64,000 nt of DNA from an uncultured Gammaproteobacteria bacterium. GTDB taxonomy: Bacteria > Pseudomonadota > Gammaproteobacteria > CAMYKB01. The stretch spans positions 38,421-102,420 of the forward strand of contig CAMYKB010000004.1 of assembly GCA_947258875.1 (NCBI GenBank), written 5' to 3'. Below, one piece after another: positions 45,501 through 55,948 of this stretch. The translations under genes were made by a program, and so were the position numbers. The notes under the pieces were generated by a model, which made no database searches, had not been told where the DNA came from, and worked only from the letters and a program-made list of their open reading frames with translations. Position 1 is the stretch's first letter; each line of letters begins with the position of its first letter.

Positions 45501-45576
45501 TGGCGCTCCCTAGGGGACTCGAACCCCTGTTCCCGGCGTGAGAGGCCGGTGTCCTAGGCCACTAGACGAAGGGAGC
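45501..45576 (-). tRNA. tRNA-Glu (CUC)
   Basis: A 76-base cloverleaf on the minus strand with encoded CCA. The acceptor stem is GCTCCCT/AGGGAGC, the T arm is CAGGGG-TTCGAGT-CCCCT, and the anticodon arm is CCGGC-CTCTCAC-GCCGG. The loop gives anticodon CUC. The D arm TCGTCTAGTGGCC is the usual Glu type. E. coli uses only the UUC tRNA, so a CUC isoacceptor is an extra reader for GAG. Confidence 0.95.
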
Positions 45577-45664
45577 GTACTGAAACTGGCAGCGTCTTGC
45601 AGACGACTTACTGCTGCGAGCGGTGGTATTATAGACCGATGAAGTGGTTTAACAAGCGAGCCTC

Positions 45665-46981
45665 GTGGCAAATCTAGACGAGATGGTGACAGCGGCCAAT
45701 ACGCCTTCCGTTATTCCCCGCGACGCGCACTGTATTTCCAGAGCCAACATCAGCGAAAATTCGTTGAAAGTGCTTTATCGCCTCAAGGATGCCGGTTACC
45801 AGGCCTATCTGGTCGGTGGAGGTGTGCGTGACTTGCTGCTCGGGCGCGAACCCAAGGATTTTGATATAGCAACAGACGCCTTGCCTGATCAGGTGCGGGG
45901 ACTGTTTCGTAATTGTCGCCTGATCGGACGGCGCTTTCGTCTGGCGCATGTACATTTCGGCCGCGATATAGTCGAGGTGGCGACCTTCCGTGCTTCTATA
46001 ACCGATGCCGAGCCGCATCACGACGCTATTCTTGAGGACGGCCGCATCATTCGCGATAACGTGTATGGCAGCATAGAGGATGATGCAATACGGCGCGATT
46101 TCACTATCAATGCCATGTACTACGACATCCGTGATTTTTCGGTTGTCGACTACACCAGTGGTTTACAGGATTTGCAGGCAGGCGTGATCCGTATCATCGG
46201 CGACCCCGAGGTGCGTTTCCGCGAAGATCCTGTGCGTATGTTGCGGGCAGTACGTTTTGCCGCAAAGTTGGGTTTCATCATTGATCCTGATGCTGAGACT
46301 GCCTTACACAATTTCAGCCACCTATTGGCGGATATTTCTGCGGCGCGTATTTTTGATGAAACCCTCAAGCTGTTTCACAGTGGTTGCGGCCACAAGTGTT
46401 TTGAATTATTGCGGCATTACGGGTTGTTCGCCTATCTATTTCCAGCTGCAGAAGAAGCATTAGCCCATCAACAGGATAATTTCCCACTCACTTTTATCGC
46501 GCATGCCTTACGAAACACCGATGACCGTATCAATAGCGACAAATCAGTGACACCGGCATTTCTTTATGCTGCCTTGTTATGGGAACCGTTACGCGAACGT
46601 GCGGCCGAGCTTGGTGAGGAAGGTCACAGTGAAGTTCTGGCCTTGCAGATGGCAGGACGCGAAATCATATCGCGCCAAGTGAAGCATACTGCAATTCCGA
46701 AACGCTTCAGCGTTCCGATGCGTGAAATCTGGACCATGCAACCACGTTTTAAATATCGCAGGGGCAAGCGGCCGATGCGTTTATTACAACATCCGCGCTT
46801 CCGTGCCGCCTATGACTTTATGTGCTTGCGCAGCCGCAGCGACGACAGCCTCAAGGAAGATTGTGACTGGTGGACACAATTGCAGGAAGTCGAGCAACCG
46901 GAAAAACTAGTAGTGCCAGCTAAGCGTAGTCGGCCGCGGCGGCGCAAACCCGGACGCAAACCCCAACATAAATCGACTTAA
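45665..46981 (+). CDS. pcnB: Poly(A) polymerase I
   Basis: PcnB, 438 residues, adds 3' poly(A) tails that mark RNA for decay. The class II nucleotidyltransferase motif G-G-G-V-R-D-L-L-L-G-R-E-P-K-D-F-D-I-A-T is near residue 52, followed by the R-R-F-R-L-A-H-V and R-R-D-F-T-I-N-A motifs. A basic tail (R-P-R-R-R-K-P-G-R-K) ends the protein, typical of PcnB rather than CCA enzymes. Start is GTG at 45665 (or ATG 45683). It is followed by folK with a 6-base gap. Confidence 0.95.
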   Translation: MANLDEMVTAANTPSVIPRDAHCISRANISENSLKVLYRLKDAGYQAYLVGGGVRDLLLGREPKDFDIATDALPDQVRGLFRNCRLIGRRFRLAHVHFGRDIVEVATFRASITDAEPHHDAILEDGRIIRDNVYGSIEDDAIRRDFTINAMYYDIRDFSVVDYTSGLQDLQAGVIRIIGDPEVRFREDPVRMLRAVRFAAKLGFIIDPDAETALHNFSHLLADISAARIFDETLKLFHSGCGHKCFELLRHYGLFAYLFPAAEEALAHQQDNFPLTFIAHALRNTDDRINSDKSVTPAFLYAALLWEPLRERAAELGEEGHSEVLALQMAGREIISRQVKHTAIPKRFSVPMREIWTMQPRFKYRRGKRPMRLLQHPRFRAAYDFMCLRSRSDDSLKEDCDWWTQLQEVEQPEKLVVPAKRSRPRRRKPGRKPQHKST

Positions 46982-46987
46982 GCTGGT

Positions 46988-47512
46988 ATGCAGTTGCGCT
47001 CTGAACCTGTTATCGCTTACATCGGTCTCGGCAGTAATCTGGACGATCCACAGCTCCAGGTGCAACGGGCATTGATCGAATTGGATGAACTCGACGAAAG
47101 CCGTTGCGAAAACGCTTCAGGCCTGTATCGCAGTGCTCCGATGGGACCGCAGGATCAGCCCGATTACATCAATGCTGTAGCAGCTTTGCGAACCCGATTG
47201 CAGCCACATGACCTGCTGCATGGCTTACTGGCGATTGAAAAAGCACATGGACGTGAACGTGATCCGGGGTTGCACTGGGGGCCGCGCCCGCTTGATTTGG
47301 ATATACTCATGTACGGGGATGAGCAAATCGATGAGGATGGCTTGGCGGTGCCGCATGCTGGGCTTCACGAGAGGGTATTCGTGTTGTATCCACTGTATGA
47401 GATTGCACCTGATCTTGTTGTTCCGGGACGTGGCCCCTTGCAGGCGTTGCTTGCTGCTTGTCCGCGCGCAGGCCTGGAACGCCTAAAATTAAGAGTGACT
47501 GACGTAAACTAA
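46988..47512 (+). CDS. folK: 2-amino-4-hydroxy-6-hydroxymethyldihydropteridine diphosphokinase
   Basis: FolK, 174 residues, transfers pyrophosphate from ATP to hydroxymethyldihydropterin in folate synthesis. G-L-G-S-N-L-D-D-P at the start, R-E-R-D-P-G-L-H-W-G-P-R-P-L-D-L-D-I-L in the middle and the V-P-H-A-G-L-H-E-R-V-F-V-L-Y-P-L block are all present. The stop overlaps the start of the deoxynucleoside kinase gene by one base (TAATG). Confidence 0.96.
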   Translation: MQLRSEPVIAYIGLGSNLDDPQLQVQRALIELDELDESRCENASGLYRSAPMGPQDQPDYINAVAALRTRLQPHDLLHGLLAIEKAHGRERDPGLHWGPRPLDLDILMYGDEQIDEDGLAVPHAGLHERVFVLYPLYEIAPDLVVPGRGPLQALLAACPRAGLERLKLRVTDVN

Positions 47513-48162
47513 TGACAAATCCACATCCGCGTTACATTGTTGTTGAGGGACCGATCGGTGTTGGCAAGACCAGCCTTGCCAAGCGGCTTGCTGATGAGTT
47601 TATGTCCGATTTGATGCTGGAACAGGCGCATGATAATCCGTTTCTTGAAGCGTTTTATCAGAACCCGAAGCAAGCGGCATTGTCTACACAGTTACATTTT
47701 TTGTTGCAGCGTGCACGGCAGATACAGGAATTCCGTCAGGGCGATATCTTCAGCCCGGTGCGTATTGCCGATTATCTGATTGAAAAGGATTACCTGTTCG
47801 CCCAGTTGACCCTCGATCAGAACGAGTTTGAACTCTACGAACAGGTGTATTCACACTTAACCATCGACGCACCCGTTCCGGATCTAGTGGTATATTTGCA
47901 AGCCCCGGTGGAAGTCTTGCTCGATAGAATTAGCAAGCGCGGACGCAGTTACGAACGCCTTATAGAAACAGCCTATCTGGAACGTCTAAACGATGCCTAC
48001 ATGCGCTTTTTCCATGAATATCAGGATGCGCCGCTATTGATCGTGAATGCCAGTCAGATTGATTTTATTAATATTGAGCGTGATTTTCAGGAGCTGTTGG
48101 CACGTATACACGAGACCAGTAGCGGTAGGCATTACTTCAACCCCATGCCATTTGCGATGTAA
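47512..48162 (+). CDS. Deoxynucleoside kinase
   Basis: A 216-residue kinase of the deoxyadenosine/deoxyguanosine kinase family. Walker A is E-G-P-I-G-V-G-K-T-S. The R-I-A-D-Y-L-I-E-K-D-Y stretch near residue 85 and the R-I-S-K-R-G-R-S-Y-E lid are typical. It phosphorylates deoxynucleosides for salvage; which base is preferred cannot be told. A kinase of this type between folK and panB is a common gammaproteobacterial order. Confidence 0.9.
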   Translation: MTNPHPRYIVVEGPIGVGKTSLAKRLADEFMSDLMLEQAHDNPFLEAFYQNPKQAALSTQLHFLLQRARQIQEFRQGDIFSPVRIADYLIEKDYLFAQLTLDQNEFELYEQVYSHLTIDAPVPDLVVYLQAPVEVLLDRISKRGRSYERLIETAYLERLNDAYMRFFHEYQDAPLLIVNASQIDFINIERDFQELLARIHETSSGRHYFNPMPFAM

Positions 48163-48165
48163 GCT

Positions 48166-48978
48166 ATGAGTGTACAAACCGAAATCAAGTCAATTACAGT
48201 CACCGAGCTGCGGCGTATGAAGGCGGCGGCTGAAAGGATTGCCTGCCTTACGGCATACGACGCCAGTTTCGCCAGGGTGCTGGATGAGGCCGGTGTCGAT
48301 GTTATCCTGGTGGGTGATTCGCTGGGGATGGTCATACAGGGTCATGACACCACGGTACCGGTGACCATGGATGACATGGTCTATCACACACGCTGTGTGG
48401 CTGGCGCCTGCCGGCGTGCGTTGCTGATTGCCGATATGCCCTTCATGAGCTACGCAACACCGGAACAGGCATTGCGTAACGCCGCGCGGCTGATGCAGGA
48501 GGGCGGCGCCAGCATGGTCAAACTCGAAAGTACCAACATGCAGGTGGAAACCGTGGCGCAGATGACGGCGCAAGGTATACCGGTATGCGCACATCTTGGT
48601 TTGCGGCCGCAATCAGTACACAAACTGGGTGGCTACAAGGTGCAGGGGCGCGATGAACAAGCTGCCAAAGCCATGCTGGACATGGCGCTGGCGCTGGAGC
48701 GGGCCGGTGCCGATCTGTTACTGCTCGAGTGTGTGCCAGCTGAACTGGGCGAGGAGATCACAAAAAATATCGAAGTGCCGGTCATCGGTATTGGTGCCGG
48801 CGCTGCCTGCGACGGACAGATCCTGGTGTTGCAGGATACCCTCGGTATTAGTCACAACGAGCCGCCGCGCTTCAGTAAAAATTTCCTGCAAGGGGAGAAC
48901 GATATACCGGCAGCGATCAAGGCCTATATTACCGAGGTTAGGCAGGGTAGTTTCCCGGCACCAGAACATAGCTTCTAG
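48166..48978 (+). CDS. panB: 3-methyl-2-oxobutanoate hydroxymethyltransferase
   Basis: PanB, 270 residues, makes ketopantoate from ketoisovalerate and methylene-tetrahydrofolate, first step of pantothenate synthesis. TIM-barrel motifs: A-Y-D-A-S-F-A, V-G-D-S-L-G-M-V-I-Q-G with metal-binding Asp, and H-L-G-L-R-P-Q-S. Two bases separate it from the kinase stop at 48162 and 14 bases from panC. Confidence 0.97.
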   Translation: MSVQTEIKSITVTELRRMKAAAERIACLTAYDASFARVLDEAGVDVILVGDSLGMVIQGHDTTVPVTMDDMVYHTRCVAGACRRALLIADMPFMSYATPEQALRNAARLMQEGGASMVKLESTNMQVETVAQMTAQGIPVCAHLGLRPQSVHKLGGYKVQGRDEQAAKAMLDMALALERAGADLLLLECVPAELGEEITKNIEVPVIGIGAGAACDGQILVLQDTLGISHNEPPRFSKNFLQGENDIPAAIKAYITEVRQGSFPAPEHSF

Positions 48979-48992
48979 TTTGCGACAGATCC

Positions 48993-49835
48993 ATGTTGAC
49001 GGTCAGTGATATTGATGTATTGCATCAGACCCTGGGGCAATGGCGCCATGATGGCAGTCGCATTGCTTTTGTGCCCACCATGGGTAATTTGCACAGTGGC
49101 CATCTGAGTCTCATAAAAAGTGCGCAACAACATGCCGATCGAGTGATCGCAAGCATTTTCGTAAACCCCACGCAGTTTGACCTTGCCGATGATCTGGCGG
49201 CCTACCCGCGCACTCTGGACGATGATATTGTCAAACTGGAGGCGCAGCAGACCGACTTGTTATTTGCCCCGGCAACTGATGCGATTTACTCGAGAGATAA
49301 AGCGGCCACCACGACAGTTGATGTGCCCGTAATCTCCGATATCCTGTGTGGCGCATCACGTCCGGGTCATTTCCGTGGGGTGACGACGGTGGTCTGCAAA
49401 TTATTCAATATCGTGCAGCCGGACATCGCCGTGTTCGGCGAAAAAGATTATCAGCAGCTGTTTATCATCCGCCGCATGGTGGACGATTTGAATATCCCGG
49501 TGACTATTAGAGGCGAGCCTACCGTGCGGGAAGCCGATGGCCTTGCCATGAGTTCGCGTAATGGTTACCTGAGCAAGGAACAACGCGCTATTGCGCCCGG
49601 ACTTTATCAGGCCCTGCGGCACGTGGCTGCCCGGGTACAACAGGGCGCAGCTGATTATCGTCTGCTGGAACGCAATACCAATGAACACCTGCAGGGCCTG
49701 GGTTTTATGGCTGATTATGTCAGCATCCGGCGTTGCGCCAATCTGGCCGAGGCGCAACCGGGAGATCGCGGCCTGGTAGTGCTGGCATCGGCATGGCTGG
49801 GCAAGGCCCGCCTGATCGATAACCTGATGATCTAA
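48993..49835 (+). CDS. panC: Pantothenate synthetase
   Basis: PanC, 280 residues, joins pantoate and beta-alanine with ATP. Motifs: P-T-M-G-N-L-H-S-G-H (the HIGH-like site), F-V-N-P-T-Q-F, V-F-G-E-K-D-Y-Q-Q-L and the K-M-S-K-S equivalent A-M-S-S-R-N. Follows panB; panD, which supplies beta-alanine, is 215 bases further on. Confidence 0.97.
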   Translation: MLTVSDIDVLHQTLGQWRHDGSRIAFVPTMGNLHSGHLSLIKSAQQHADRVIASIFVNPTQFDLADDLAAYPRTLDDDIVKLEAQQTDLLFAPATDAIYSRDKAATTTVDVPVISDILCGASRPGHFRGVTTVVCKLFNIVQPDIAVFGEKDYQQLFIIRRMVDDLNIPVTIRGEPTVREADGLAMSSRNGYLSKEQRAIAPGLYQALRHVAARVQQGAADYRLLERNTNEHLQGLGFMADYVSIRRCANLAEAQPGDRGLVVLASAWLGKARLIDNLMI

Positions 49836-49867
49836 TCAGCTTTACATTCACCGCTTGCACTTAGAAA

Positions 49868-49932
49868 TACGTCATTCCCGCGAATGCCTACAGGGATGTA
49901 GCGTTAACGGATCGAAGGATGGAATCCGGTGA
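49868..49932 (+). repeat. Degenerate dispersed repeat fragment
   Basis: The segment from TACGTCATTCCCGCGAATGC to GGATGGAATCCGG resembles the common proteobacterial repeat CGTCATTCCCGCG...GGAATCC, in a decayed form. It lies in the 215-base gap between panC and panD. Confidence 0.4.
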
Positions 49933-50050
49933 GATAAGAGGTTAATCTTTACAGCTAACCTGATAATTGGTATGGATTAAATGCTCTACCGTTGACCTTT
50001 TTCGGTTAGAATGTGTCCTAGATGATGTACCGATACACAGGAATTGTTAA

Positions 50051-50431
50051 ATGTTGTTAACTCTCCTCAGGGCCAAACTGCACCGCGCGCGCGTCACTCA
50101 CTCGGAGCTGGAGTATGAGGGCTCCTGTGCTATTGATGGGCGCTTGCTGAATGCGGCAGGCATTCACGAATACGAGCAGATCGAACTCTACAACGTCACC
50201 AACGGTGAGCGTTTCACGACCTATGCCATTCGTGCCGAAGAGGATAGTGGGGTAATTTCAGTGAACGGTGCAGCCGCGCATCGCGCCAATCCGGGCGACA
50301 TTCTCATCATCTGCGCTTACGCCCGCCTGGCCCAGGGTGAAGTGGCCAACTTCAAACCCAATCTCGTTTATCTCGACGAAAACAACCACATCACCCGCAC
50401 CAGCAATGCCATCCCGGTGCAGGCTGCCTGA
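50051..50431 (+). CDS. panD: Aspartate 1-decarboxylase
   Basis: PanD, 126 residues, makes beta-alanine for pantothenate. The self-cleavage site is Gly24-Ser25 in Y-E-G-S-C, which yields the pyruvoyl cofactor. The K-L-H-R-A-R-V-T start and the N-G-A-A-A-H segment are conserved. Full length. It ends 26 bases from the convergent ppc gene. Confidence 0.97.
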   Translation: MLLTLLRAKLHRARVTHSELEYEGSCAIDGRLLNAAGIHEYEQIELYNVTNGERFTTYAIRAEEDSGVISVNGAAAHRANPGDILIICAYARLAQGEVANFKPNLVYLDENNHITRTSNAIPVQAA

Positions 50432-50456
50432 GGGTGACCGTTTTTTAGATAAGGAA

Positions 50457-53282
50457 CTACCCCGTATTGCGCATTCCTGCCGCAATAGCATTAATGCTGC
50501 GCAGCAGGACGCTAAGTAATTCCGATTGTTCTTCCGATTCCGGCTCCAGGGCGCGGTGGCGTTTCAGCATCATGATCTGGACGTGATTCAGCGGATCGAG
50601 ATAGGGGCTGCGGCGTTCCAGTGAAATGGCCAGCGCATGGTTACCTTCTAATAATGCATGACTGCCGCTAACCTCAAGCACATAGTGCACGGTACGTTCA
50701 TATTCTTCCTTGATGGTATTGAATATCTGTTGCGCCTGTTCGGGATGGTTGCTGAGTGCTGCGTATTCCTGAGCGATATTCATGTTGGCCTTGGATAAGG
50801 CCATTTGCGTGTTATCCAGCAGCGTACGGAAGAACGGCCATTCCTTGTACATGGCTTGGAGCTGTTGTATGCCTTGTGCGTGTTGCGCGCTGAACTTGTC
50901 CAACGCATACCCGATGCCATACCAGGCGGGCAGGGTATGGCGTGATTGCGCCCAGCCGAATACCCAGGGTATAGCACGGATGGAATACTTTGAACGGTCA
51001 GCCTGTTTACGGTGCGACGGTCGTGAACCGATATTCAGTTGCCCGATTTCCATCACCGGCGTGACTTCGTAAAAATAATCCAGCAGGCCTTCGGTATGGT
51101 CTGTCAATTGGCGGTAGTAATATTCACCATCGCCAGCCAGTGTGTGCATGTTTTGCAGGTGTTCTGCGCTGGCTTCCTGTGCGCCGTCGAGCATATGCCG
51201 ACTGGCCTTGAGTAAGCCGGTTGCACCCATGGTGAGTTCGTAGATGGCCGTTTCGGTGTTACTGTATTTGTAACTCAGCACTTCACCCTGTTCGGTGATC
51301 TTGATCTGGCCATGCACGGTGCCCGGTGGCTGCGCCATGATGGCATCGTGTGTGGGGCCGCCACCACGGCCAATCGTGCCGCCACGGCCATGGAATAACC
51401 GGCACTTGATATCGAAGCGATCGGTAATGGCGATGATTTTTTTCTGTGCGTTATAAAGACCCCAGGTGGACGCCAGAATGCCGCCATCTTTGCAGGAGTC
51501 TGAATATCCCAGCATGATTTCCTGCAGGTTGCCCGATGCTCCCAGCATTTTTTGGTAGACGGGTTGTTCAAACAATGTCTGTAGGATCTGCTCTGAATGG
51601 TTAAGGTCTTCAATGGTTTCGAACAGCGGTGAGACCATAAGCTTGCAGTACCAGTCACCGTTTTGTTTGCGGCCTGCGAGGCGCGCCAGGCTGGCAAGGA
51701 ATAACACCTCCATAATATGGCTGGAGCTGTGGGTCATTGATATCACATAGGTGCCAAAGGCATCCGGACTGATTTCACGGCGCATGTCGGCCATGGTATG
51801 GAACACTTCCACCACGTCACGGTTACTGTCCGACAGTTCTGTGATGTTGCAGGGAATGCTCTCGGTCTGGCTAAGTAATTCGCCTAATAACTTCAGCCGT
51901 GCGGTCTCGTCGAGTTCAAGATAGTGTGTTTCACTGCCGGCCTGTTGCAGGACTTCTGCTACGGCTTCGCTGTGGCGGTTTGATTCCTGACGAATATCGA
52001 GTTTGGCGAGATAAAAACCGAAGGTTTCGGCGAGGCGGATGAGGTCTTTGAGTTTGCCGCCGGCCAGGTTAGCGTCATGATGCGAGCGCAATGAATCGCG
52101 GATGACATATAGGTCATCGAGAAATTCATGTTCCGAGCGATAGGCATATTCAACTCCAGTGGCCTTATGTCCGGCGATGCGATGTTTCACCTGCGATAGA
52201 TTGCAATTCAGGCGATATCGCAGTATTGCCAGTTTGCGGCGATAGGGTTCCTTGAGGAAACGGCGCGGGTGTTCGCGGAAAGCCTCGGCCTCGACGTCAC
52301 GATCACGTTGCATGGATTCAAGAAAGCCCTGCGATACCTGCACGAAGGGGCTTGAATGAGTCAGGATGTAAATGAGTTCCTGGATTCGTGTGGTGTATTC
52401 CTCGAGGATGGCTGCGGTCTGCAGGCGCATGGCATCGGAAGTGACCTCGGGAGTAACAAAGGGATTGCCGTCACGGTCGCCGCCGATCCAGGAGCCGAAT
52501 TTGAGGAAACTGGGAATCTTGATGGCGCGTGTACCGCCTTGATCGGCATAGATACGTTTAGCAGCACGTTCCAGGTTGCGGTACACATCCGGTACTGCCT
52601 GAAACAGGGATTTGCGGAAATAGTAGAGGCCATTTTTGACCTCTGCCTCAACTGTGGGCTTGTTGAGCCGCACTTCGTCCGTTTTCCATAATATCTGCAC
52701 ATGCGCATGCAGGCGCTCGATCACTTCTTCCTTCTGGTACTTATTGAGTTGTGTATTATTGAGGTCCTGCGACATGACAAATATACGTCGCAGGGTCTCC
52801 ATCAGGGTGCGTCGGCGTGCTTCAGTTGGGTGCGCGGTGAACACCGGTATATAGCTCAAGTTGTTGAGCAGTGATTGCAGCTGTTCGGCTAAGATATTGT
52901 CATCATGCATATCACGCAAGGTGTCATCGAAGGAACCTTCCCAGAGCGGCTTGCCGGTTTTCACCTGGACCCGGCGACGACGATGCTGAAACGATTCTTC
53001 TGCGATGTTGGCGAGGCTGAAATAGGTATAAAATGCACGCACCACCTGCTCGACTGTCGCATTATCCATCTTGGAAATGAGGCGAATGAGGCTGGCACGC
53101 TTGGCAGGATTATCGCTCTTGTGCAAGCTGATGAAACCTTTACGCAGGGTCTCGACGGCGGCATAGACCTCCTCACCTGCCTGCTCACGCAGTACGCTAC
53201 CCAGCAGATGACCGAATAGTTTCACGCGTGAGCGCAGTTCTTTGTCCATCGAGGGCTGATATTTTTTTGTGCCAGATTTCAT
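50457..53282 (-). CDS. ppc: Phosphoenolpyruvate carboxylase
   Basis: Ppc, 941 residues, adds bicarbonate to phosphoenolpyruvate to form oxaloacetate. The catalytic His is in V-F-T-A-H-P-T-E-A. The glycine-rich loop reads H-G-R-G-G-T-I-G-R-G-G-G-P. The C-terminus ends in M-R-N-T-G, the conserved tail. All family blocks are in order. It is a single gene convergent with panD; a 262-base gap separates it from divergent pgi, in which I see no feature beyond an AT-rich stretch. Confidence 0.98.
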   Translation of the reverse strand: MKSGTKKYQPSMDKELRSRVKLFGHLLGSVLREQAGEEVYAAVETLRKGFISLHKSDNPAKRASLIRLISKMDNATVEQVVRAFYTYFSLANIAEESFQHRRRRVQVKTGKPLWEGSFDDTLRDMHDDNILAEQLQSLLNNLSYIPVFTAHPTEARRRTLMETLRRIFVMSQDLNNTQLNKYQKEEVIERLHAHVQILWKTDEVRLNKPTVEAEVKNGLYYFRKSLFQAVPDVYRNLERAAKRIYADQGGTRAIKIPSFLKFGSWIGGDRDGNPFVTPEVTSDAMRLQTAAILEEYTTRIQELIYILTHSSPFVQVSQGFLESMQRDRDVEAEAFREHPRRFLKEPYRRKLAILRYRLNCNLSQVKHRIAGHKATGVEYAYRSEHEFLDDLYVIRDSLRSHHDANLAGGKLKDLIRLAETFGFYLAKLDIRQESNRHSEAVAEVLQQAGSETHYLELDETARLKLLGELLSQTESIPCNITELSDSNRDVVEVFHTMADMRREISPDAFGTYVISMTHSSSHIMEVLFLASLARLAGRKQNGDWYCKLMVSPLFETIEDLNHSEQILQTLFEQPVYQKMLGASGNLQEIMLGYSDSCKDGGILASTWGLYNAQKKIIAITDRFDIKCRLFHGRGGTIGRGGGPTHDAIMAQPPGTVHGQIKITEQGEVLSYKYSNTETAIYELTMGATGLLKASRHMLDGAQEASAEHLQNMHTLAGDGEYYYRQLTDHTEGLLDYFYEVTPVMEIGQLNIGSRPSHRKQADRSKYSIRAIPWVFGWAQSRHTLPAWYGIGYALDKFSAQHAQGIQQLQAMYKEWPFFRTLLDNTQMALSKANMNIAQEYAALSNHPEQAQQIFNTIKEEYERTVHYVLEVSGSHALLEGNHALAISLERRSPYLDPLNHVQIMMLKRHRALEPESEEQSELLSVLLRSINAIAAGMRNTG

Positions 53283-53544
53283 AAAATAGATAAATAAAAC
53301 AATAGATTAAAGGTGGACCTAAGGTTTGCCCGCCATCTATGACGACTGAATCGGCGGCCTATTATACTGAGATTGCGCGCACAATTAAGTTTGCAGACGG
53401 CGAAGATATTTAGTAAGCGTGCCTAATGATAGTTTCTCGATTCATGAAGGCGGTTGATAGTGATCAAGCTTTTCTTTCATGTGACTGGCAGCCATCGCAG
53501 TTTATTGTCACACTATAAATATTATCCCGACTCTTTAGGAAGTT

Positions 53545-55197
53545 GTGTCTAGACTAACACAAACACCCGCCTGGCTGGCCCTGGGCAAGCATTACGCAGC
53601 AGTGCAGGATATCCATATGCGCGATTTGTTCGCCCAGGATAGCGAACGTTTCGGTGCCTTTTCGCTGCGCTTCGCAGATCTTCTGCTTGATTATTCAAAG
53701 AATCGAATCACCGCCAGAACGATGCAACTGCTGCTTGATCTGGCTAGGTCACAAGAGGTTGAGGCCTGGCGCGAACGCATGTTTGCGGGCGGCAAGATTA
53801 ATGTGACTGAAGATCGTGCAGTGTTGCATATCGCCTTGCGTAATCGCTCCAAGCAACCGATTGATGTTGATGGTATGGACGTGATGCCTGCTATTAATGC
53901 CGTGCTCGAAAAGATGCGCTTGTTTAGCGACAAGTTACGTCAAGGCGAATGGCGGGGCTACAGTGGTAAAATGATTACCGATGTAGTCAATATCGGCATC
54001 GGTGGTTCTGATTTAGGTCCAAAAATGGTGTGTGAGGCGTTGAAGCCGTACGGGCACGAACGTATCCGCGTGCACTTTGTTTCCAATATCGATCCCACGG
54101 ACATCACGGAAACCCTTAAGCAGCTCAATCCCGAGACTACGCTTTTCATTATTGCCTCAAAGACCTTTACCACCCAGGAAACACTCGCCAATGCGTACAC
54201 AGCGCGTGACTGGTTTCTGCGGGCGGCGAGTGACGCTGCTGCGGTCGCCAAACATTTTGTTGCCGTCTCGACGAATCGAGAGGGCGTGCAGGCGTTTGGT
54301 ATTGATCCCGCTAACATGTTCGAATTCTGGGATTGGGTGGGTGGGCGCTATTCGTTATGGTCCGCAATAGGCATGCCGATTGCTGTTGCTATCGGCATGC
54401 AACGCTTTATCGAGTTACTGGAAGGCGCGCACGCCATGGATGAACATTTCCGCACTGCGCCGTTGGAAAAAAATATGCCGGTGCTGCTGGCGATGCTGGG
54501 GGTGTGGTACAACAACTTCTTCGGTGCCGAGACGCATGCAATCCTGCCTTATGATGAGTACCTGCATTGTTTCCCTGCCTATTTGCAGCAGGGCGATATG
54601 GAGAGTAACGGCAAGACCGCCGACCGCGATGGACAGCGGGTCGATTACGCGACCGGTCCGGTGATCTGGGGTGAGCCGGGTACCAATGGACAGCATGCCT
54701 TTTACCAGTTAATTCATCAGGGCAGTAAGCTGATCCCCTGTGATTTTATCGCAACACTTGAGTCACACAATCCTGCCGGAGATCATCACAGGATATTGCT
54801 GGCCAATTTCTTTGCGCAAACCGAGGCGCTAATGAAGGGCAAGACGGTCATGGAAGCGCGGCGCGAGCTTGAATCCAAAGGTATACCTGCGGCTGTCTTG
54901 TCTATGCAATTGCCGCACCGGGTATTTGAAGGCAATCATCCGACGAATTCCATTGTGCTGAAGAAGTTGACGCCACATAACCTGGGTTCGTTGATTGCAC
55001 TGTATGAGCACAAAATCTTTGTGCAGGGGGTTATCTGGAATATCAATTCCTATGATCAATGGGGCGTTGAGTTGGGTAAACAGCTGGCACAGACTATTCT
55101 GCCGGAACTGGCTGATAAAGAACCCGTGTATACACATGATGCCTCGACCAATGGACTGATCAATTATTACAAGTCACGCATGGAGAAAGCTGATTGA
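53545..55197 (+). CDS. pgi: Glucose-6-phosphate isomerase
   Basis: Pgi, 550 residues, interconverts glucose 6-phosphate and fructose 6-phosphate. [31 protein letters not shown] and the catalytic [10 protein letters not shown] are present. Start is GTG at 53545, with TTTAGGA before it. The stop overlaps the methyltransferase start (TTGA). Confidence 0.97.
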   Translation: MSRLTQTPAWLALGKHYAAVQDIHMRDLFAQDSERFGAFSLRFADLLLDYSKNRITARTMQLLLDLARSQEVEAWRERMFAGGKINVTEDRAVLHIALRNRSKQPIDVDGMDVMPAINAVLEKMRLFSDKLRQGEWRGYSGKMITDVVNIGIGGSDLGPKMVCEALKPYGHERIRVHFVSNIDPTDITETLKQLNPETTLFIIASKTFTTQETLANAYTARDWFLRAASDAAAVAKHFVAVSTNREGVQAFGIDPANMFEFWDWVGGRYSLWSAIGMPIAVAIGMQRFIELLEGAHAMDEHFRTAPLEKNMPVLLAMLGVWYNNFFGAETHAILPYDEYLHCFPAYLQQGDMESNGKTADRDGQRVDYATGPVIWGEPGTNGQHAFYQLIHQGSKLIPCDFIATLESHNPAGDHHRILLANFFAQTEALMKGKTVMEARRELESKGIPAAVLSMQLPHRVFEGNHPTNSIVLKKLTPHNLGSLIALYEHKIFVQGVIWNINSYDQWGVELGKQLAQTILPELADKEPVYTHDASTNGLINYYKSRMEKAD

Positions 55198-55778
55198 AGC
55201 CATTTTCGGAGGCCTGTGAGCAAAACAAACAAGCTATCTTAGAGATTATTTCCCCGTTATTTACTGATACCACCAGCGTACTGGAGATCGGCAGCGGCAC
55301 CGGGCAGCATGCGGTCTTCTTTGGTGAACAGATGCCGCACCTGACATGGCAGACCAGCGATGTGCCTGAGTATCACGCCGGCATTCGCATGTGGTTGGCG
55401 GAAGCAGGGCTGGACAATGTCTTGCCGCCACTGAATCTTGATGTCGATGGCAGCTGGCCGCAGCAATGTTGCAACGCCGTGTTCAGTGCCAACACCGCGC
55501 ATATTATGTCATGGCCACAGGTTGAGAAGATGTTTGCCTGTGTAGGACAGGTGCTGGAGGCGGGTGGGTTGTTTTGCCTCTACGGTCCTTTTAATTACAA
55601 CGGTCAATTCAGCAGTGACAGCAATGCCCGTTTCGATCACTGGCTAAAGCAACGCGACCCCTTGAGCGGCGTGCGGGATTTTGAAGCCGTGAATGAACTG
55701 GCAGTGCAGCATGGTATGAGCCTGCTGGAGGATTATGCAATGCCGGCAAATAACCGGACCTTGGTCTGGAAGAAATGA
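55194..55778 (+). CDS. DUF938-family SAM-dependent methyltransferase-like protein
   Basis: A 194-residue class I methyltransferase-fold protein. [12 protein letters not shown] near residue 30 is the SAM-binding motif I. The [14 protein letters not shown] and [18 protein letters not shown] stretches are diagnostic for DUF938. Start is TTG at 55194, overlapping the pgi stop by 4 bases. Substrate unknown. Confidence 0.85.
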   Translation: MKPFSEACEQNKQAILEIISPLFTDTTSVLEIGSGTGQHAVFFGEQMPHLTWQTSDVPEYHAGIRMWLAEAGLDNVLPPLNLDVDGSWPQQCCNAVFSANTAHIMSWPQVEKMFACVGQVLEAGGLFCLYGPFNYNGQFSSDSNARFDHWLKQRDPLSGVRDFEAVNELAVQHGMSLLEDYAMPANNRTLVWKK

Positions 55779-55779
55779 A

Positions 55780-55943
55780 TTTCACCGTCAAGACGCCAAG
55801 GACGCAAAGAAGATAACAAAATGGTTTGTGGCTTGCGGGCTGACTAAGATAATCTCTGCTTTTCCAAAGGGAGGTGGGTGCATGCCATTAGCAGTGAGAG
55901 AGAGTATATTTTATGCTTTTACTTTGTGTTCTTGGCGGTGAAA
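55780..55943. repeat. Inverted-repeat-bounded intergenic element
   Basis: The left end TTTCACCG...GACGCAAAG (55780-55809) and the right end CTTTGTG...CGGTGAAA (55922-55943) are inverted copies, with a duplicated CAAGACGC-like unit on the left. This kind of TTCACCGCCAAG repeat is dispersed in many gammaproteobacteria. It fills the gap between two convergent genes and has no open reading frame of note. Confidence 0.6.
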
Positions 55944-55948
55944 ATGTT

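Noticed and set aside
45501-45576. tRNA read as tRNA-Glu(UUC)
   Set aside because: The anticodon loop reads C-U-C-U-C-A-C, so the anticodon is CUC.
52356-52691. Open frames opposite ppc
   Set aside because: Several long frames lie antisense to ppc, none with a start signal or a family match; typical shadows in a GC-moderate gene.
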